Source: Hoplostethus atlanticus (taxonomy: Eukaryota > Chordata > Actinopteri > Trachichthyiformes > Trachichthyidae). From it: a stretch of 64,000 bases of DNA. Numbering within the stretch: the first letter of the stretch is position 1; each line of letters opens with the position of its first letter. Both the position numbers and the translations under genes were made by a program. Below are positions 24,641 through 35,874 of the stretch, piece after piece. The notes under the pieces are model-generated. The model saw only the letters and a program-made list of their open reading frames with translations, was not told the DNA's origin and made no database searches. The stretch spans positions 3,209,001-3,273,000 of the forward strand of contig JAXDDX010000003.1 of the NCBI GenBank assembly GCA_034670405.1. Direction: 5' to 3'.

Positions 24641-26121
24641 AATACATGGGAAATATGTGTGTGTCTGCTTGTCTGTGTTTGTATGTGGTGTCGTGGTATA
24701 TTTTTCTATTTAATGACTGATTTTGATGGAGAAGATAGGATTGTTTTTCTCATTATTTTGCACTAAATCTTTTTGGTTTTTTGCATTTTTGTACTTTTTT
24801 TTTTAAAGTTTGGACTTGTGTTATCATGATGTGCCATCTACGTTAACGATGCTGTTGAAGTCATGGTCCGGATGCTGCTCCCAGCTGGAGTTCCCCTTCT
24901 CTACCCAGAATTCCTTTAGAGTGCCTCGCTTTGATGGAGGGCGTCAGCTCACACTGATGAAGTCATGTCCATTACTGAACAAACAAACACGTATTTGCCT
25001 CAAACGAGCAGAGGCACACATAAGTCCACACACACCCACACACCCACACCCACACACACACACCAGATCATCTGTGTGCTTGTCCTTCACGCCCCACAGT
25101 GTCTAAGCAGGGCTACGGACTCAGACTTATCTCTCATCTGCAGATGAAACCACAATTTTTAAAACTCTGAACATAGCATATTTGCTTTTGGGGGAACGTT
25201 TACCTTTCAGAAACCTATATGTTTATGAATCGAAATTCTCTCGTTGAATCCACCGGACCGGGGGAATTTCTGGTCTAAATCAAATATAAACTTGGAGACC
25301 GGTGTGAGGGGGAAATGTCGGAGGAGAAACAGCGACGGAGGGATACAGTTACCTTTAAAAGCTCTTGTCCCTCGACCATATGGCAAGCTTCACATCCAGG
25401 ACTATAACCACGTTACACAGTCTCTGTGCTGAAAATCATTACGTTGACTCCCAAACCCACATTGGGTTTCATGCCCGGCCCAGCTCAACAAAGTCTTTAA
25501 AAGGCTTTCCCCTCAAACACGCTGGGCCCACACAGTGTGTGTGTCAAACACAATAGTCGCGCAGGCTCTGTGATTGGGTATTGCTGTGGGGAATGACTTG
25601 GAGAAATACTTAAGTCGTAGACCTGGTTAGACACACACACACACACACACACACACGTACAAGACACGTAACGCGCAACACACACAGCCAGATATCTATA
25701 ATAAAGGGCTGATTCAGCACTGATCTACTCATGCATGCATTTTGTTGCACGCAGCAAATACACACATTTTGACAGGAATTATGATTTGTAACTGGCAGAG
25801 GAAAACAGCTCATGTAGCACACATAGCTGACAGTTTCACATTCCCTGTCATCACACATTGTGTTTAGACCTTGCCAAAGTGGTAGTTGAACATATTTTAA
25901 GGACGCTTAGATGCAAGGTGCTTGGCTTATATTATTGTGCAAAGCAATGCATCCACATTTGACACAGTGTAAGTAAAGGTGCACCTGAAACACTTCAAAT
26001 ATCTGAGATGGAATTTGAAGGTAATTTTGCTCTTTTGTCTTTGAGATCAGTTGATGATCACCAATGACCACTGACATTGACTCATTCAACCAATTTGATT
26101 GCTCCATGGCTAAAGAACAAG

Positions 26122-26123
<2 letters not shown>

Positions 26124-26159
<36 letters not shown>
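26124..26159. repeat. (TG)18 microsatellite
   Basis: A perfect TG run. Confidence 0.96.
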
Positions 26160-26162
<3 letters not shown>

Positions 26163-26459
26163 CATGTGGATCAAAGGTTCCACGGCTGACAGCGCAGCGG
26201 TACAGTGTCACACAGCCAGCCAGCCCCTCAGGAATGTTCCTGGGCCCAGGGATGGGCTGTGGAGCCTCATTAGCAGAGCCCCCTCTCCCCCCCGGCCTGT
26301 CAGCCTGCGTTAGGCACAGCCTGCCACAGATGCGCGCCGGGGGAGCGGCAGCTTCCTGTGGATCATTTCCGGCTTCGACTGTCTCTTGGTCTCACTGTCT
26401 GTCTGGACGGACACCTAGCTGGCACGCCGTCCTGCTCGGTCATTAGTTTGCTGTCTTTC

Positions 26460-26620
26460 AGTCCGACTGCTTGCCTGTCTACCTGTTTGCTGGTTTGATT
26501 GCCCGACTGTCTGTGTGTCTACGTGTCTATTTGACTGTCTGTGTGTCTACGTGTCTGTCCGACTGTCTGCCTGTACATGTATATCTATCTGCCTTTCTGC
26601 CTGTCTGTGCATCTGTATGC
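26460..26620. repeat. Degenerate CTGT-based tandem repeat
   Basis: Imperfect tandem copies of a unit containing GACTGTCTGTGTGTCTACGT, with two near-identical copies about 27 bases apart near 26506-26555, embedded in CTGT/CTGC-rich sequence. Confidence 0.7.
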
Positions 26621-27638
26621 CAGCCTGCAGTACAAAGAGACACTTTTGAGCTTACAAGACTTCAGGCGGTGTCAGCAGTGTGAATGCTCTGAACCCTCTT
26701 CCACCAACCAGGCCCCCCACCAGCCACGTGTGCCCCCGCCCCCCTCTGAAGAACCCCAGTGTGGGTTCAAGTGTCGCACTTCGGTGTCCTCTCTCACTGT
26801 ATTCACAATTAACCTCGCTGTGCTTCCCTCTGTTTTCACACTCTACTGCGGTGAAAGAGTTCAGGAAAGGGAAATATAAAACAGTTAGAGCAGCACAATG
26901 CTGAGTGGACCCTGGTTACCCACCCCAGCATCAACTCAACCAAAAGGCAAACAAACCAGGTTCCTGCTGTAAAGCCTTTAATCTCTGAAAAAATCTGTTT
27001 TTCAGTAATCACAGGCTAATACTTTTTTTTAAAGTTTTGAAATGAATTTAAGTGTGTCGGTTGGGTTTTCCCCGGGCCCCTGAAAAGCACTCAGGGGCAT
27101 AAAGAACATTACAAACAAAACAAACTAAAAACCTAGAAAACTAACAACAACATTGGAGGGAAGAGGTCTTCACTCGACAGCAGAAAGGAGCGCTCCTGTC
27201 GTGCTGCCTTGCTCTTCAGAGCGTACTGCTGAGGTCAAACCAAGCAGAATCAAGGCTTTGTCATCGGATCCCCCCACTTGTTGTTACAACCCTACAGCAC
27301 CTTCCTCCTTCTCCTGTTTGTTTGAACTGATCCCATTTTTACACGTAGACTTTGTATGTTTTACTAATTTGTTGATGGTAGTTGAAGGAAGATGAAACAA
27401 GGATCATTGTTTTACCTGTTTACCTTTTATTCAAGCAAAATGAACAGAACAAAATGTCTTCTCTCATCCAAAACAGTGCTGTAAATATCTTTGACATCTT
27501 TTTAAATATTTGGTGTTCATGCTGCACGTTTTCATTTACACATTACACATGAATTTAAGCATTACTCATTTTATCCAAATGACAGATTGTGTAATCCAAC
27601 ACATCATGAAAATATCAATGAACATTGCCCTCAAGTAG

Positions 27639-27640
<2 letters not shown>

Positions 27641-27681
<41 letters not shown>

Positions 27682-27682
27682 G
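27641..27682 (+). promoter_or_regulatory. 3' splice acceptor whose polypyrimidine tract is a (TC)19 microsatellite
   Basis: An uninterrupted TC repeat at 27641-27678 runs directly into ACAG at 27679-27682, after which the PR-domain coding sequence begins. The repeat therefore serves as the polypyrimidine tract (U2AF binding region). It is unusual in being a length-unstable microsatellite. The branch point is not obvious by eye. Confidence 0.75.
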
Positions 27683-28031
27683 GTGATGGTGATGATGAGT
27701 TTGCCCTTTACTCATCTGACATGTTGGACGATGTGTGTGTGTCTGATGGAGACCCTACACCATCATCAGCCCTGGCAGAGGACCCGCCGTCCCCTCCCCT
27801 CTCCGGCGACGAGGCTTCACCCCGGGAGTCCTTGTCCTACCAACAGCCCAGCCGTCTATATACCCCGGGACGACTTGCCCAGCCATCTGGACTTCGAGCT
27901 GCGGGAGTCGGACGTTCCAGGCGCCGACCTGGGCATCTGGTCCCGCAGGAAGGTCGACGTCGGCGAGCGCTTCGGGCCATACGTGGGCGAGCACAGGCCT
28001 TGTCTGAGAGACCCCTACTCAAGGCTGGGAG
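27683..28031 (+). CDS. prdm16/mecom: Internal exon of a PRDM16/MECOM-family PR-domain zinc-finger gene (5' half of PR domain), frame broken twice as written
   Basis: PRDM16 and MECOM are nuclear H3K9 methyltransferases and transcription regulators with an N-terminal PR domain and two zinc-finger arrays. Seen here: after the acceptor, frame 27682 encodes an acidic stretch (DGDDEFALYSSDMLDD) and a PPSP motif. From about 27851 the next frame encodes VYIP, DFELRES, VPGADLGIW, VGERFGPYVGEHR and LRDP. The third frame then gives GGC TGG GAG (GWE) at 28023-28031, followed by donor GTAGGA. Order and spacing match exon 2 of MDS1/PRDM16, which is entered one base into a codon; an A from exon 1 would give Ser-Asp-Gly-Asp, as in PRDM16. 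SDGD, PPSP, VYIP, DFELRES and GERFGP favour PRDM16, whereas GE-H-R..LRDP..GWE favours MECOM, so the exact paralogue is open. Two +1 shifts are needed: one between 27820 and 27849, one in CCCC at 28012-28015. The usual Gly of PGAGLG is Asp. Zinc-finger exons and exon 1 are not in view. Confidence 0.85.
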
Positions 28032-28037
28032 GTAGGA
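28032..28037 (+). promoter_or_regulatory. 5' splice donor of the PR-domain exon
   Basis: The sequence GAG|GTAGGA follows the TGG GAG codons that end the equivalent exon in MDS1/PRDM16. It fits the vertebrate donor consensus at the invariant GT and at A3. It lies in the third reading frame relative to the exon start, which is part of the evidence for the second frame break. Confidence 0.75.
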
Positions 28038-28429
28038 ACATAAATCATAAAGAATTATTGTGCACATCTCCAAAGTGTTCGAATTGGTGCCTTCATACAA
28101 ATGATGAGTACAAATCCATGCATGCCACTTCAAGAATGTGTTTGCTGGAGGATACAGCCGCTGTTGATGTTGGTGTTATCACAATGTCAACTTTTCAGGC
28201 ACATTTCAGAGTGACCACCATATGTCTTTGAAATGTTAGCATGGTTTATATAGATTTCATGGCCACTAGGGTAATGAAACTTGGTCTACTTATAGAGGAT
28301 TACCTAAACCTTCGGGTCAAGGTTTTTCTGCAACAGCAGTAGCACACTTTCTGACGGGGGCGGGGGGGGGGGGGGGGTTCCTTCGTCAATCTACATTGCA
28401 CCGCTCACATCAGTCCTCTTTTTTATTTC
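28038..28429. other. Start of the presumed downstream intron
   Basis: One reading frame of the exon continues past the donor to 28231, but the sequence after 28032 has no family resemblance and is read as intron. A G5-C-G16 homopolymer tract lies at 28356-28377. Confidence 0.6.
28356..28377 (+). repeat. G5-C-G16 homopolymer tract
   Basis: Twenty-one G in 22 bases. It is length-unstable, a known source of base-calling error, and can form G-quadruplex. Confidence 0.9.
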
Positions 28430-28620
28430 CTCCCATGTCGTCATGTTCAGATTCAGCCCAGTGACCACAACGCTGTTGTTGCCGTTTGCTACCCAATGAT
28501 GTAATGTTAGCTCAGCCCCGCTGAATGGAAGCCGAGGTCTATGCTCTTAACTCAATTAAAATGAAAACCCATAAATCCTGTCTTCATCCCGGTTAGAGAC
28601 CCACTGCGGCCATTGGCCAA
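28430..28620. promoter_or_regulatory. Candidate conserved non-coding block just downstream of the exon
   Basis: Repeat-free sequence with CAGTGACCACAACGC, TAACTCAATTAAAATG and CATTGGCCAATCAC; the last is a CCAAT/NF-Y-like inverted word near 28612. The regulatory role is inferred. Confidence 0.3.
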
Positions 28621-29289
28621 TCACATATTGGTCAGTCGGCACACAAAATCGAAGGCAGGGTCACGGGACAAGGTCAAAGGTTATGTGTGGTCTCGGTCGG
28701 TGTCAGGCCAGTTTTGGTTTTATGGAGCGGGAGGATGGGATCGGTGGAGTATCAGCCTCATTTATTCCTCCTGAACAGATCCTCTCTAATTTGGATGTGA
28801 GGATTTAGTCCTTCAAGCTCAGTCGTAGGCCTTTGTCATGTTGTAGGACGGAACCAAGCTCGTTAACAGTGATGCACCAGGCAGTTCACGAGGTCAAAAG
28901 TTAAGAGTTTTAAAGGAAAAAGACAATTCAACACATTCATCTTACTAGAGCGTCCCTAACCCCTGAGTCCACTGTAATGCCTGCTGACTCACAATATGTT
29001 AGTAAAATATCAACACTCAGCTCATATAAATAGTTTTGGATTTGGACTGGTGCTGGCTGGGCTTGCATCATAGAGCATTAGACCATCAGCTCTGACTCAG
29101 TGGTTTTGGCTCCGACCAGACCCAAATAAATTTCTTTTTTTTCCCTCTCTGGACTCCCTTTCTCCAGGAAACAACTTCTCCTTCATTATCTACTGCTGTG
29201 TGAAACAAAACATATAAATTCCACTTACAGCGAAGTGAGCAAAACTCTCTTCTTTTTTTTTTTCTTGTGCACGTTTTTCCCCGACACTG
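28621..29289. other. Non-coding DNA (no gene seen)
   Basis: Complex sequence without microsatellites. It holds AGGTCAAAGG-type nuclear-receptor half-site words at about 28671 (CAAGGTCAAAGG) and AGGTCAAAAG at 28891. No exon was recognised. Confidence 0.4.
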
Positions 29290-30150
29290 GGTCTTAATAT
29301 GATTGAAAAAGTCTCTGTCTCTCGCAAAGAGATTTACGGCCGATTGAACAAGCTCTCTGGGTTTTTTCTTTCTTTTTTTTCCCAGGGAAGGAAATAAAGG
29401 AAAAAAGGTTTCATGAATTTTAATCCGGCAGTAATTTATGGGGAGCTTGAATAATATGTATTTAAAAAGCTGAAGAGCTGGGAGTGTGTGTGTGGGGGCG
29501 GGGTAGGGAGATCGAGGGGAAAGATGGGATCCTGGCGAGGCAGCACTGTATCACAATGTTTAATTACCGTCCTGACAGCGGGCCATAACTCTTTCCATTA
29601 AGTAAATAAGTTGTAAAGAATTTATGATGAAATGCCACATTATTCAGAAGGGATATCCAGTGATGACATCCCTCCGCATTAAATATGGTAAACGCCATTA
29701 AGCCCCCCCCCTCCCCCCCCACCGCCTCTCTCATGCCCACCCCTTTACCATCTCGCGCCCATTGCTCACTTACCCCAGAATCCCCCGCCCGCCCGCCCGC
29801 AAACCGTCAATATGCCAATAAGCCCGTGGAGGGTCTGTAAAAATAAAATTGATTCGGTAAATGTGAGTTAAGATAGATATGTTTGCTTTCATCATCAATT
29901 CTGCGCAGCGTGGCGAGGTGATGTCACCGACCGGGGAACGATAAAGTGGCGCTCCCATCTGGAGCGTTTGATGAAGGGCCCTGAGCGGCCCAGGCCAGTG
30001 GTGACAGACTGGGGGAAGTTTGTCACCAGGGAGGCCAGCGCTCCTCAGCGCCATCACCATAAATTCGGGGGGCTTTATTCATAAAGGGGACGAGTGAGTT
30101 ATGAGGTCCACGATGCTTTATGAACACGGGAATGGTGACTTATGGGAAAG
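29290..30150. promoter_or_regulatory. Candidate conserved non-coding cluster
   Basis: Three repeat-free, AT-rich blocks (about 29330-29480, 29545-29700, 29805-30150) separated by C-rich runs. Words include GAATTTTAATCCGGCAGTAATTTATGG, GTTTAATTACCGTCC, CATTAAGTAAATAAG and AAAATAAAATTGATTCGG. Such AT-rich blocks are common around developmental genes. The regulatory role is inferred. Confidence 0.35.
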
Positions 30151-30272
30151 ATAGCTTCGGTAAATAAGAAGGAGGAAGGCAGCGGTGAGGGGGGTCTGTC
30201 GGGCTGGGACGTTCACCTGCAGCGGCGTATGCAGAACTGGAATGCTGACTGTGCCAGCAGTTCTGTGCCCGC

Positions 30273-30314
30273 TGTGTGTGTGTGTGTGGTGTGTGTGTGT
30301 GTGTGTGTGTGTGT
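30273..30314. repeat. (TG)n microsatellite with one interruption
   Basis: TG repeats with a GG interruption at about 30288. Confidence 0.96.
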
Positions 30315-31050
30315 TTATCTATTTGTATGTGTGTGAGACTTTTACTTTCATGCTAATTGAGACTGATCAAGCACTTCATCACATTAAGAGTTCAGGTTAG
30401 GGAGTGTTGCGAGTGAGTGTTGTTGTTTTTGTAAGATATGTAATATATCCCTCATATCTTCACTGGAGATTCTCTCAAATATAATATAATATAATATAAC
30501 CCAAATAATAAGAAAATTAATCTTCTCAATGATAATTTTAGGGTGAAATAAAGGATTTTGTTTCCTACAGGATTAATTTTCTTTACTATGAAAATAGAAA
30601 GGAAGAACTACAAACTACAGAATAGTGTCAGTTATTTCATACGATAGGATGAGGTGCTTTTGGCTGCACCATTTGCATGTACTATTTCTTCATGGCTCGC
30701 TTGAAAATGCTCTTAACGCCTGGATGCCCACCAGTCCATATTCTGCTGTCTCTCTCTCTGAGTCGTTAGGCACATTGAAATTCAAACTCCATTTGTGTCT
30801 GTCCTCTCCTCGGCAGCAGCAACAATAAGACAGAGAGTTAGAGTCCCGGAGAGAGTTATCCAGCACTCAATGAGCCTTTGGGCTCACCCAAACTCACAGC
30901 CCCACGGGATTATGGGTCCTGGGTTTAGAAAGCTGGATGCCTCCCGCTGTAGGAGAAATGGGCGGAGCAGGTTAGGGGTGCGAGGAGGGGCGGTGTGGTG
31001 AAGTGGGGCGGGACAGGGGCGCTTAGGGCTTTTGTGCATCTCTTGAGTGA

Positions 31051-31101
31051 GAGGCGGAGGTGGAGGTGGAGGTGGAGGCGATAGTGGTGGTGGTGGTGGT
31101 G
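31051..31101. repeat. (GGAGGT)n-(GGT)n purine-rich tandem repeat
   Basis: Hexamer GGAGGT units pass into GGT repeats. The G-rich strand could form G-quadruplex. Confidence 0.85.
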
Positions 31102-31732
31102 GGAGGCGGTGAAGGAGATTAGCAGTGCTAGTGAATGGGAGTAGAGGATTAGGTGGCTGGGCAGGGCCTTTCCTGACTCGGCCTGTCTCCTGAACCTCCT
31201 GAGAGGCTGCTCATGAGAGGATGGGAGGACGGGAGGATGGGAGGATGGAAGGAGGAGAGGCTGAGGGCTGGCCAGCCTAGGGCTAAGAGGGGCTTGGGGA
31301 GGCCCATCCTTTTCCACCACTGTCAGCTGAAAACCTTGCATTTCTAATCACCTTTTTATGTCTAGACATGAAAATACTTATTTTGTAACTTTTTCATAGA
31401 TTATTCATGTTCACTTTAAAGTGATATACTACATAATAAATCAATTCTTTTAACTATTGAATCAAAAAAGTACATTGACTATTACCTGATAAAACGGGTG
31501 ATCTGTAGAGTTAAGTGAGCCCGTGTTCATGGCTCGAGGATCATGAAAAATACACAGCACATGATGGGTCATGTACCTGCAAACCTCCAATTAAAAATCG
31601 GAGGTAGAAAGTTTGAAGGCAGCAATAGTGAACTGCTGGTTTTGCCAATTTGCCTTTCATATGTCAGGTCAAGATCACAGATAGACTGAACCCTAGGGAA
31701 GGTTTTAGGCAAGTCGGTCCTGGAAAAAGGGG

Positions 31733-31734
<2 letters not shown>

Positions 31735-31772
<38 letters not shown>

Positions 31773-31778
31773 GTGTGC
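31735..31778. repeat. (TG)n microsatellite
   Basis: TG repeats with a single CG interruption. Confidence 0.96.
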
Positions 31779-32133
31779 ATGCATGCACTCGGGTGTGCAT
31801 GTGTGTGTGAGAGCGTGAGTGTGTGTATGGAGGGCGTTTCGAGAGGGCGTGTTTTTTGTGCACGGATAAGCCGCTGTCCTGAATGAATGCAGATGTCTCT
31901 GACTGACTGTCCGCCTGTCCCCTGTGTGCTGACGGGCTGTCACCTCTCTCTGTCACAGGGAGAAAGAGCCACTCTCAGTCCTGGCTAAAAGCCCCTTAAT
32001 CCCCGAGCCCCTGCCACATCCCATCCACTGTCAGGGGAGATGGCCCTGCCCACAGCAGTGCTTAGAAAGGCAGGCGCTAGGGATGAACCTCTATGTCACT
32101 CACGTACCTCTCAATGGACACACATCTTCACTT

Positions 32134-32136
<3 letters not shown>

Positions 32137-32176
<40 letters not shown>

Positions 32177-32189
32177 TGCACACACACAT
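32137..32189. repeat. (CA)n microsatellite
   Basis: About 18 perfect CA units to 32173, then GCATG and further CA units. Confidence 0.96.
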
Positions 32190-33664
32190 ACTTTTTTGAA
32201 ATTCAAAGTGAAAAAGTCCTGCTTTTGCAAAGGCGATGTGAATGGTGGGTATCAATGCATTGTGTGGTCCGAACACAACGGCTGCACTGACATCATTGTG
32301 GGACCTGTTTTCTCTCATGAGAAGAGCACTAAAGTTGCTGCTGAGATACTGTGTGTAATGAGTGAACAGTTCACAGCGTACTCCTGGGTCTCTTTAATGA
32401 ATTGTTAAGAAAACAATAAAGACCATTAAATGCTGTTATGTGTGAGCTGATAGTGAGAGGAGGGAAATGTGTCACCGTGTAGCCAGAATGTTCTGGACAA
32501 AGGGCTGTACGACCGGTATTTGGCTCTGAAGGGAGCTCTGCTGCTGAGGAAAGTAGATATCCTTTAATTATGTCTTCCTTGGCTAATTGCAATGACAGCT
32601 AAGCTGCTGATCTCCGTGAGCGAGACTAGTGGTTCGGTTTGAGATGCAACTGAGGGCTAAGACAACAGCTGTGGTTAGGGGTACTGGGGAATACGGTCGT
32701 GCTGGATTTGGGGTAATGAATGGGCCAAGGCTTAGTGTGGCGTCTGAACTGCTGCCTAGGCCTCTAGGCCTGCACTGGGTTAGGTCCCAGGGCTAGGGCT
32801 GACTCGGGCTGAAGTGAGGCCTATTTATCGCTTGTATTGAAACAGAGGGAGGTAGCTCCATTGTACTAATAAAGCCTTTAGCCGCATGGCTGTGGTTCAG
32901 TACTCAGGGACGCCTCATCATTCCCCAGCTTTGTGTTGGACCTGCGGCCAGCCACATTAATCAGCTTACTAGGCTAATGCAGGCCAAGCTCCAGCTCTGG
33001 CCCCGGACTCCAAGTCAGTTAGCTTCACCTGCAGACCCACATAAAGCAGCTTCAACAGGCCTGATACATTTCAAAGAGAGAAGCCTTACATGCTGTGACA
33101 CACCGCGTCACTCCAGATCCACTTCACTAAGATCAACACTTTGATATCGCTGGTCATCTCTATCCTCTAATCAGATACATCTTTACACTATCAATCAATT
33201 CATTTTCATTTTCAGTGAATTCTAGAAGTGCAGTTTCAAAATTCAAATAATTAAGAACATGAGAGGTTTGGTACGAAAAAGTGAAATGAGCACAAATGCT
33301 CTGTCGTTAGCAAGTGAACAGCAGTTTCCATTTCCATTTTGAATTGATTGAATTGACCCCGAACCAGAGCCTTAACTTGGAACATACAAGAAAGGTTGTT
33401 CAGTCAAGCTCGTTCAGTTCAGCTTTTTTCATCATATCTCCCCAATTTTGGCGTCTCTTCACTGGTTTTACTGATGGTTTTTAAGGCCTCGTCTGAGGAG
33501 TTCAGGATCATCACGTAAATCACTTCTTAAAACATACTTTTATTGTAAGACCTTTCTGTGATATTTGTCTCATTTTATCCTTGTTGTTGTTTTAAAAAGT
33601 AGTATATACATTTAATATAAAGTTTATTTATATGGCAAGATTAAAGATTATTATCTTTAGTAAA

Positions 33665-33703
33665 TTGCATGTGTCTTCACCTGCTGAGCCACCACGACTC
33701 CCC
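33665..33703 (-). mobile_element. SINE head fragment (same family as 22.6 kb)
   Basis: On the minus strand GGGAGTCGTGGTGGCTCAGC and the following GGTGAAGACACATG parallel the GGTGGCTCAG head and next bases of the 22.6 kb SINE. Only the head is recognisable. Confidence 0.4.
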
Positions 33704-35013
33704 TGGCCCCTACCTTCCTTCATGGGGTGTGGAGTGTGCTGCCTCCTTCCTATTGAACAGCTCCAGAGATGCCTGCAGCCGTGTATGTCTGTGTCCGCTT
33801 TTGTCTCTCCCGGTCTCTGTGAGTGAGATGAGCTCCCCGTCCAGTGTAACTGGAGCTTCATTGTCTTGGAAGGAATGGTGTCCATACAAAACCCAAAAGA
33901 CAAAACAAGTTGGGGGTCCATCTCTCTGCCTCTCAGTTGATTTGTAATCCCTTTCTTCGGGCTAATCTGTCGTGTTTGGTGGTGCTGGTTTAGGCTGAGG
34001 TGGGGGGGTGGCAGTGTTTTTATTGACGTTCTAATCTTGTGTGAGAGGAGCTACGACGTCTGAGGCACGTTGATAAAGAAAGGGTGTAAGACAGAGAGAA
34101 AGTGCAAGAGGAATTCCACTACATGAGGACATGCTCTGTCCAATCCCCCACTTTGTCCGGAGGGCTCTCTCCTCTCCCAATCAAAAAAACTTTACAAATG
34201 TCTGAGTTCCCCCTCACTCCTTAACTCTTCCGCCCCCCCTCCTCCTCCACCTTCTCCACTTCCCCTTTCCTCCTCCCCTTTCCTCTTCCTCGTCCCCTCC
34301 TCCCCTTGTCTCTCTGTCTGTGGGTTCCCAGCAGGGAGGGGAAGCTAGGTTAACTAACTGAACAAAGTCAGAGTGAATTGCAGAAGGACAAAGGCGGGCA
34401 TGAGTGGGGGCTACGCCAGTAAGAAGGTGTAGCCAGCAGCACAATACCAGGTGAAGGAGGCTCTCGTCAGGGGTCCATCCAAGCGGGGCAAAGGTCACGG
34501 GCCCTATTAGATCTGAGGAGAATGGAGGGACTTGTCTGAGTGGAGGAGGATGTGGAGCAAAGGAGGGATGAGAAAGAAGGAGTTCACCTGTTAGAAAAGC
34601 TCTGAGGGGGGTATGTTTCCCCCGCCATTCAATTTGATCTATCAGGATGTTGCAATGGTCCCAGACAAACGTCTGCCTACCGGATAGCTCATGGTTGGAC
34701 ACACAAGACACACAACACACTCTGACCTCAAGCAGGAGGCTTGATCTGATCGGGAATCCACGCAGGGCAAAACCCAGGACCACAATGACAAATGTCTAGA
34801 CAGCCGCAGCTATAATGGCTCTGCTGGTTGGCTTTATGTGCAGGTGCATTGACTCACCGGAGGGATATAAACGCTACCGCCTTGTAAGACACATTTAGAT
34901 CCTCTATCACCAGCTGTTATAGCACTCTGAATACTCTCTTAGGATAGATGCACACTGCAAGACTTCCTGGACCAAGTAAGCTTCAAAGTTGCTGTCAAAG
35001 CCATTATTTCTAA

Positions 35014-35085
35014 GACATTTCTGTTTTATTAGATAGTATGCAGAGGCGAGGAAAGACACGGGAGAGAAGGGAGATGAAAAGTAAC
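35014..35085 (-). mobile_element. SINE tail fragment (same family as 22.6 kb)
   Basis: The plus strand CATTTCTGTTTTATTAGATA followed by AGGAAAGACACGGGAGAGA-like purine sequence parallels the body and tail of the copy at 22635-22774 in the same orientation. The tRNA-like head is missing. Confidence 0.4.
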
Positions 35086-35837
35086 CAAGTTTGTCAGCTG
35101 GATTTAAAGCCATTGCTAGAATATGATTTTCATCTTAACTAACAACCTAGAGGAAAAATCTTTTGCTCACTTTTCTTCATCTCCTTAAGTTTTGTCTCAT
35201 TTTGTGATCACCCTCATCTGAAATGTTTCTCCTGTTTCTCCAACGAGGAGACAACAGAGATTTGAGATCTTATGGTTTCATATTCAAGAGAGTTAAGTGA
35301 CACTTCATTCAGATCATTTGGAGATCTTTGGTTTTGATGAGAGTGAGATCAACATGAGCTTTTATGTTGTTGTTTCTCCTGAGTTGAATTTGAGAACGTG
35401 CCTTTAGTCTCATCTTAGTCTTAAAATGAGCACATTTGTGTCTAGGAGATATAAAAGATGAGATCCCTTCTTGGATTTTGCTTTATGGGAAAGAGCCTCT
35501 CAGCCATTTGTAAAGACATCTGATCTACGTATTTCCTTCCAAAAGGTGTAGTGTAGTTTGACCTAATTGGGGTTAAATCTGGTGAAAATCTTGAAGTGTG
35601 CATCCAGCATTAGAAAAAGAGGGTATAGAATGTTGGAGAGTTACAAACTCCACCTGGGTTATGAGTGTTCGAATCAAACACACCTCCTCAGCTGTCTGCA
35701 CTGCTCCCGGTACACACAGGGGGAAGAAATGCTGTTTTTTGCTTGCGTACACATAGATCAACACTACTTGGTTGGATCGGGCTTGCATGCTCACAGTCAC
35801 CCAGAAGCATACACCAACTCACTAAGCCTGCCAGATT

Positions 35838-35839
<2 letters not shown>

Positions 35840-35873
<34 letters not shown>
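35840..35873. repeat. (CA)17 microsatellite
   Basis: A perfect CA run. Confidence 0.96.

Positions 35874-35874
<1 letters not shown>

Larger units (their letters stand above)
22331..27640. other. Non-coding DNA upstream of the PR-domain exon (no gene seen)
   Basis: Presumed intron 1. It holds a SINE fragment (22635-22774), two candidate regulatory blocks, CA-rich arrays (23517-23580, 25026-25063, 25630-25656), a TG array (26124-26159) and a degenerate tandem repeat (26460-26620). I looked for an exon 1 encoding MRSK..ARKLA and did not recognise one. Confidence 0.5.

Noticed and set aside
27587..28231. A 214-residue open frame spanning the exon and beyond
   Set aside because: Only 27851-28015 in this frame looks like PRDM protein. 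The part before runs through the TC repeat and an uncharacteristic sequence, and the part after lies beyond a good donor site, so it is not one protein.
34214..34783. Longest minus-strand open frame (189 residues)
   Set aside because: No recognisable domain, low-complexity Glu/Arg/Gly end produced by a CTCC-rich tract, no splice or promoter support.
35130..35560. AGATC/GAGAT-rich segment that has the feel of a dispersed fish repeat
   Set aside because: I could not place it in any family or define ends, so it is not annotated; a repeat-library search would settle it.
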